Source: Parvularcula sp.
GTDB taxonomy: Bacteria > Pseudomonadota > Alphaproteobacteria > Caulobacterales > Parvularculaceae
Length of the DNA: 5,882 bases
Direction: 5' to 3'
Assembly: GCA_003506635.1 (NCBI GenBank)
Contig: DNZB01000125.1
Span: 1 to 5,882 of the forward strand
The notes under the pieces were generated by a model. It saw nothing but the letters and a program-made list of their open reading frames with translations, ran no database searches and was not told the origin of the DNA. Made by a program: the position numbers and the translations under genes. Shown here piece after piece: positions 5,228 through 5,882 of this stretch. Position 1 is the first letter of the stretch, and every line of letters begins with the position of its first letter.

Positions 5228-5882
5228 ATGCCGGAGCTTCCTGAAGTTGAAACGGTGAGGCGCGGCCTTGAGCCCTATTTGGCCGGGGCGACGATCGTCT
5301 CGGTCGTCGCGCGGCGACCGGACCTCAGATTTCCGTTGCCGCAAGATTTTGCGCGGCGCGTTTGCGGTGCGACGGTCAAGGCGCTGCGCCGGCGCGGCAA
5401 ATATATCCTGCTGCCGCTTTCGACAGGCGAGGCGCTTATCATGCATCTTGGCATGTCTGGGCGGTTTACCGTCACCAGCGACGCAGCGGCGCGACGCCAT
5501 GGCGATTTTCATTTCGCGCGCGCAACCAACCCGGCGCATGATCATGTCAGCATTGAAGTCAACGGCCCCGCCGGCCTCGCGCGGATCGATTACAATGACC
5601 CGCGCCGTTTCGGGTTCATGGACCTTGCACCGACGGATACGATCGAAGAGTCGAAGCATTTCAAGGGCATGGGGCCCGAACCATTGAGCGAGGGGTTCAC
5701 CGCCAAGGTCCTTCACGCCGCCCTGAAGGGCCGCGCCGCTCCCTTGAAGGCCGCGCTGCTCGACCAGTCCGTCGTCGCCGGCCTCGGCAATATCTATGTG
5801 TGTGAAGCGCTCTGGCGGGCCGGACTTTCGCCGCGGCGGGCGGCCGCGCGCGTTTCAGGCTCCGCGGCGGGCCGCCTGCATC
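5228..5882 (+). CDS. mutM: Formamidopyrimidine-DNA glycosylase (Fpg/MutM), 5' part
   Basis: Base-excision repair enzyme that removes 8-oxoguanine and formamidopyrimidines and cuts the DNA backbone by beta/delta elimination. The first 218 residues are present. They begin MPELPEVETVRRGLEPYL, giving the catalytic N-terminal Pro2 and Glu3. Lys58 in RRGKY is the conserved lysine, HLGMSGRF (73-80) carries the void-filling Met, DPRRFGF (124-130) holds the intercalating Arg-Phe region, and GLGNIYVCEALWRAGLSPRR (185-204) is the helix-two-turn-helix DNA-binding segment with its Asn188. The C-terminal zinc finger lies beyond the window. The frame is open to the edge. The start is certain from Pro2 although no ribosome binding site is seen. 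It is divergent from the DUF898 cluster. In many alphaproteobacteria I recall ubiE as the divergent neighbour of mutM; here that place is taken by the DUF898-M48-TIR cluster. Confidence 0.97.
   Translation, partial: MPELPEVETVRRGLEPYLAGATIVSVVARRPDLRFPLPQDFARRVCGATVKALRRRGKYILLPLSTGEALIMHLGMSGRFTVTSDAAARRHGDFHFARATNPAHDHVSIEVNGPAGLARIDYNDPRRFGFMDLAPTDTIEESKHFKGMGPEPLSEGFTAKVLHAALKGRAAPLKAALLDQSVVAGLGNIYVCEALWRAGLSPRRAAARVSGSAAGRLH

Noticed and set aside
5180..5716. Minus-strand open frame of 178 codons opposite mutM
   Set aside because: It is fully antisense to an unmistakable MutM sequence and has no domain signal.
98..5882. Mobile element, phage or CRISPR content
   Set aside because: No transposase, integrase, terminal inverted repeats, tRNA attachment site or spaced direct repeats were seen, and codon use looks even across all genes.

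Overview
The window is GC-rich chromosomal DNA from a bacterium, most likely an alphaproteobacterium. This rests on the codon use (strong G/C at third positions), the sequence style of the MutM protein, and the close relatives I recall for the TIR-TPR and M48 proteins; I cannot place it to genus. I see no insertion sequence, tRNA, rRNA, CRISPR array or prophage gene.

Layout: the last codons of a plus-strand gene end at 22, followed by a bidirectional intrinsic terminator at 51-77. Bases 98-5097 hold four co-directional minus-strand genes. In transcription order they are a polytopic DUF898/YjgN-like membrane protein (5097-3961), a membrane-anchored M48 metalloprotease (3961-2882, joined to the previous gene by a TGATG overlap), a TIR-transmembrane-TPR protein (2823-715, TTG start with a good ribosome binding site) and a small Tat-type lipoprotein (640-98). 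A 130-base divergent gap (5098-5227) separates this cluster from the 5' three quarters of mutM, formamidopyrimidine-DNA glycosylase, which runs off the right edge on the plus strand.

How the genes may work together (inference): all four minus-strand products appear to be inner-membrane or membrane-anchored. By the positive-inside rule, the TIR domain faces the cytoplasm while the TPR array, the M48 catalytic domain and the lipoprotein face the periplasm, with DUF898 in the bilayer. The TIR domain keeps the glutamate position expected of NAD+-cleaving TIRs. The cluster therefore looks like an envelope-sensing arrangement that could signal to a cytoplasmic TIR effector, and it does not match the TIR defence systems I know (Thoeris, TIR-SAVED CBASS, Pycsar TIR, TIR-STING). 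Its function is unproven. The DUF898-M48 pair is probably a conserved unit, and the TIR and lipoprotein genes may be a separate addition downstream of it.
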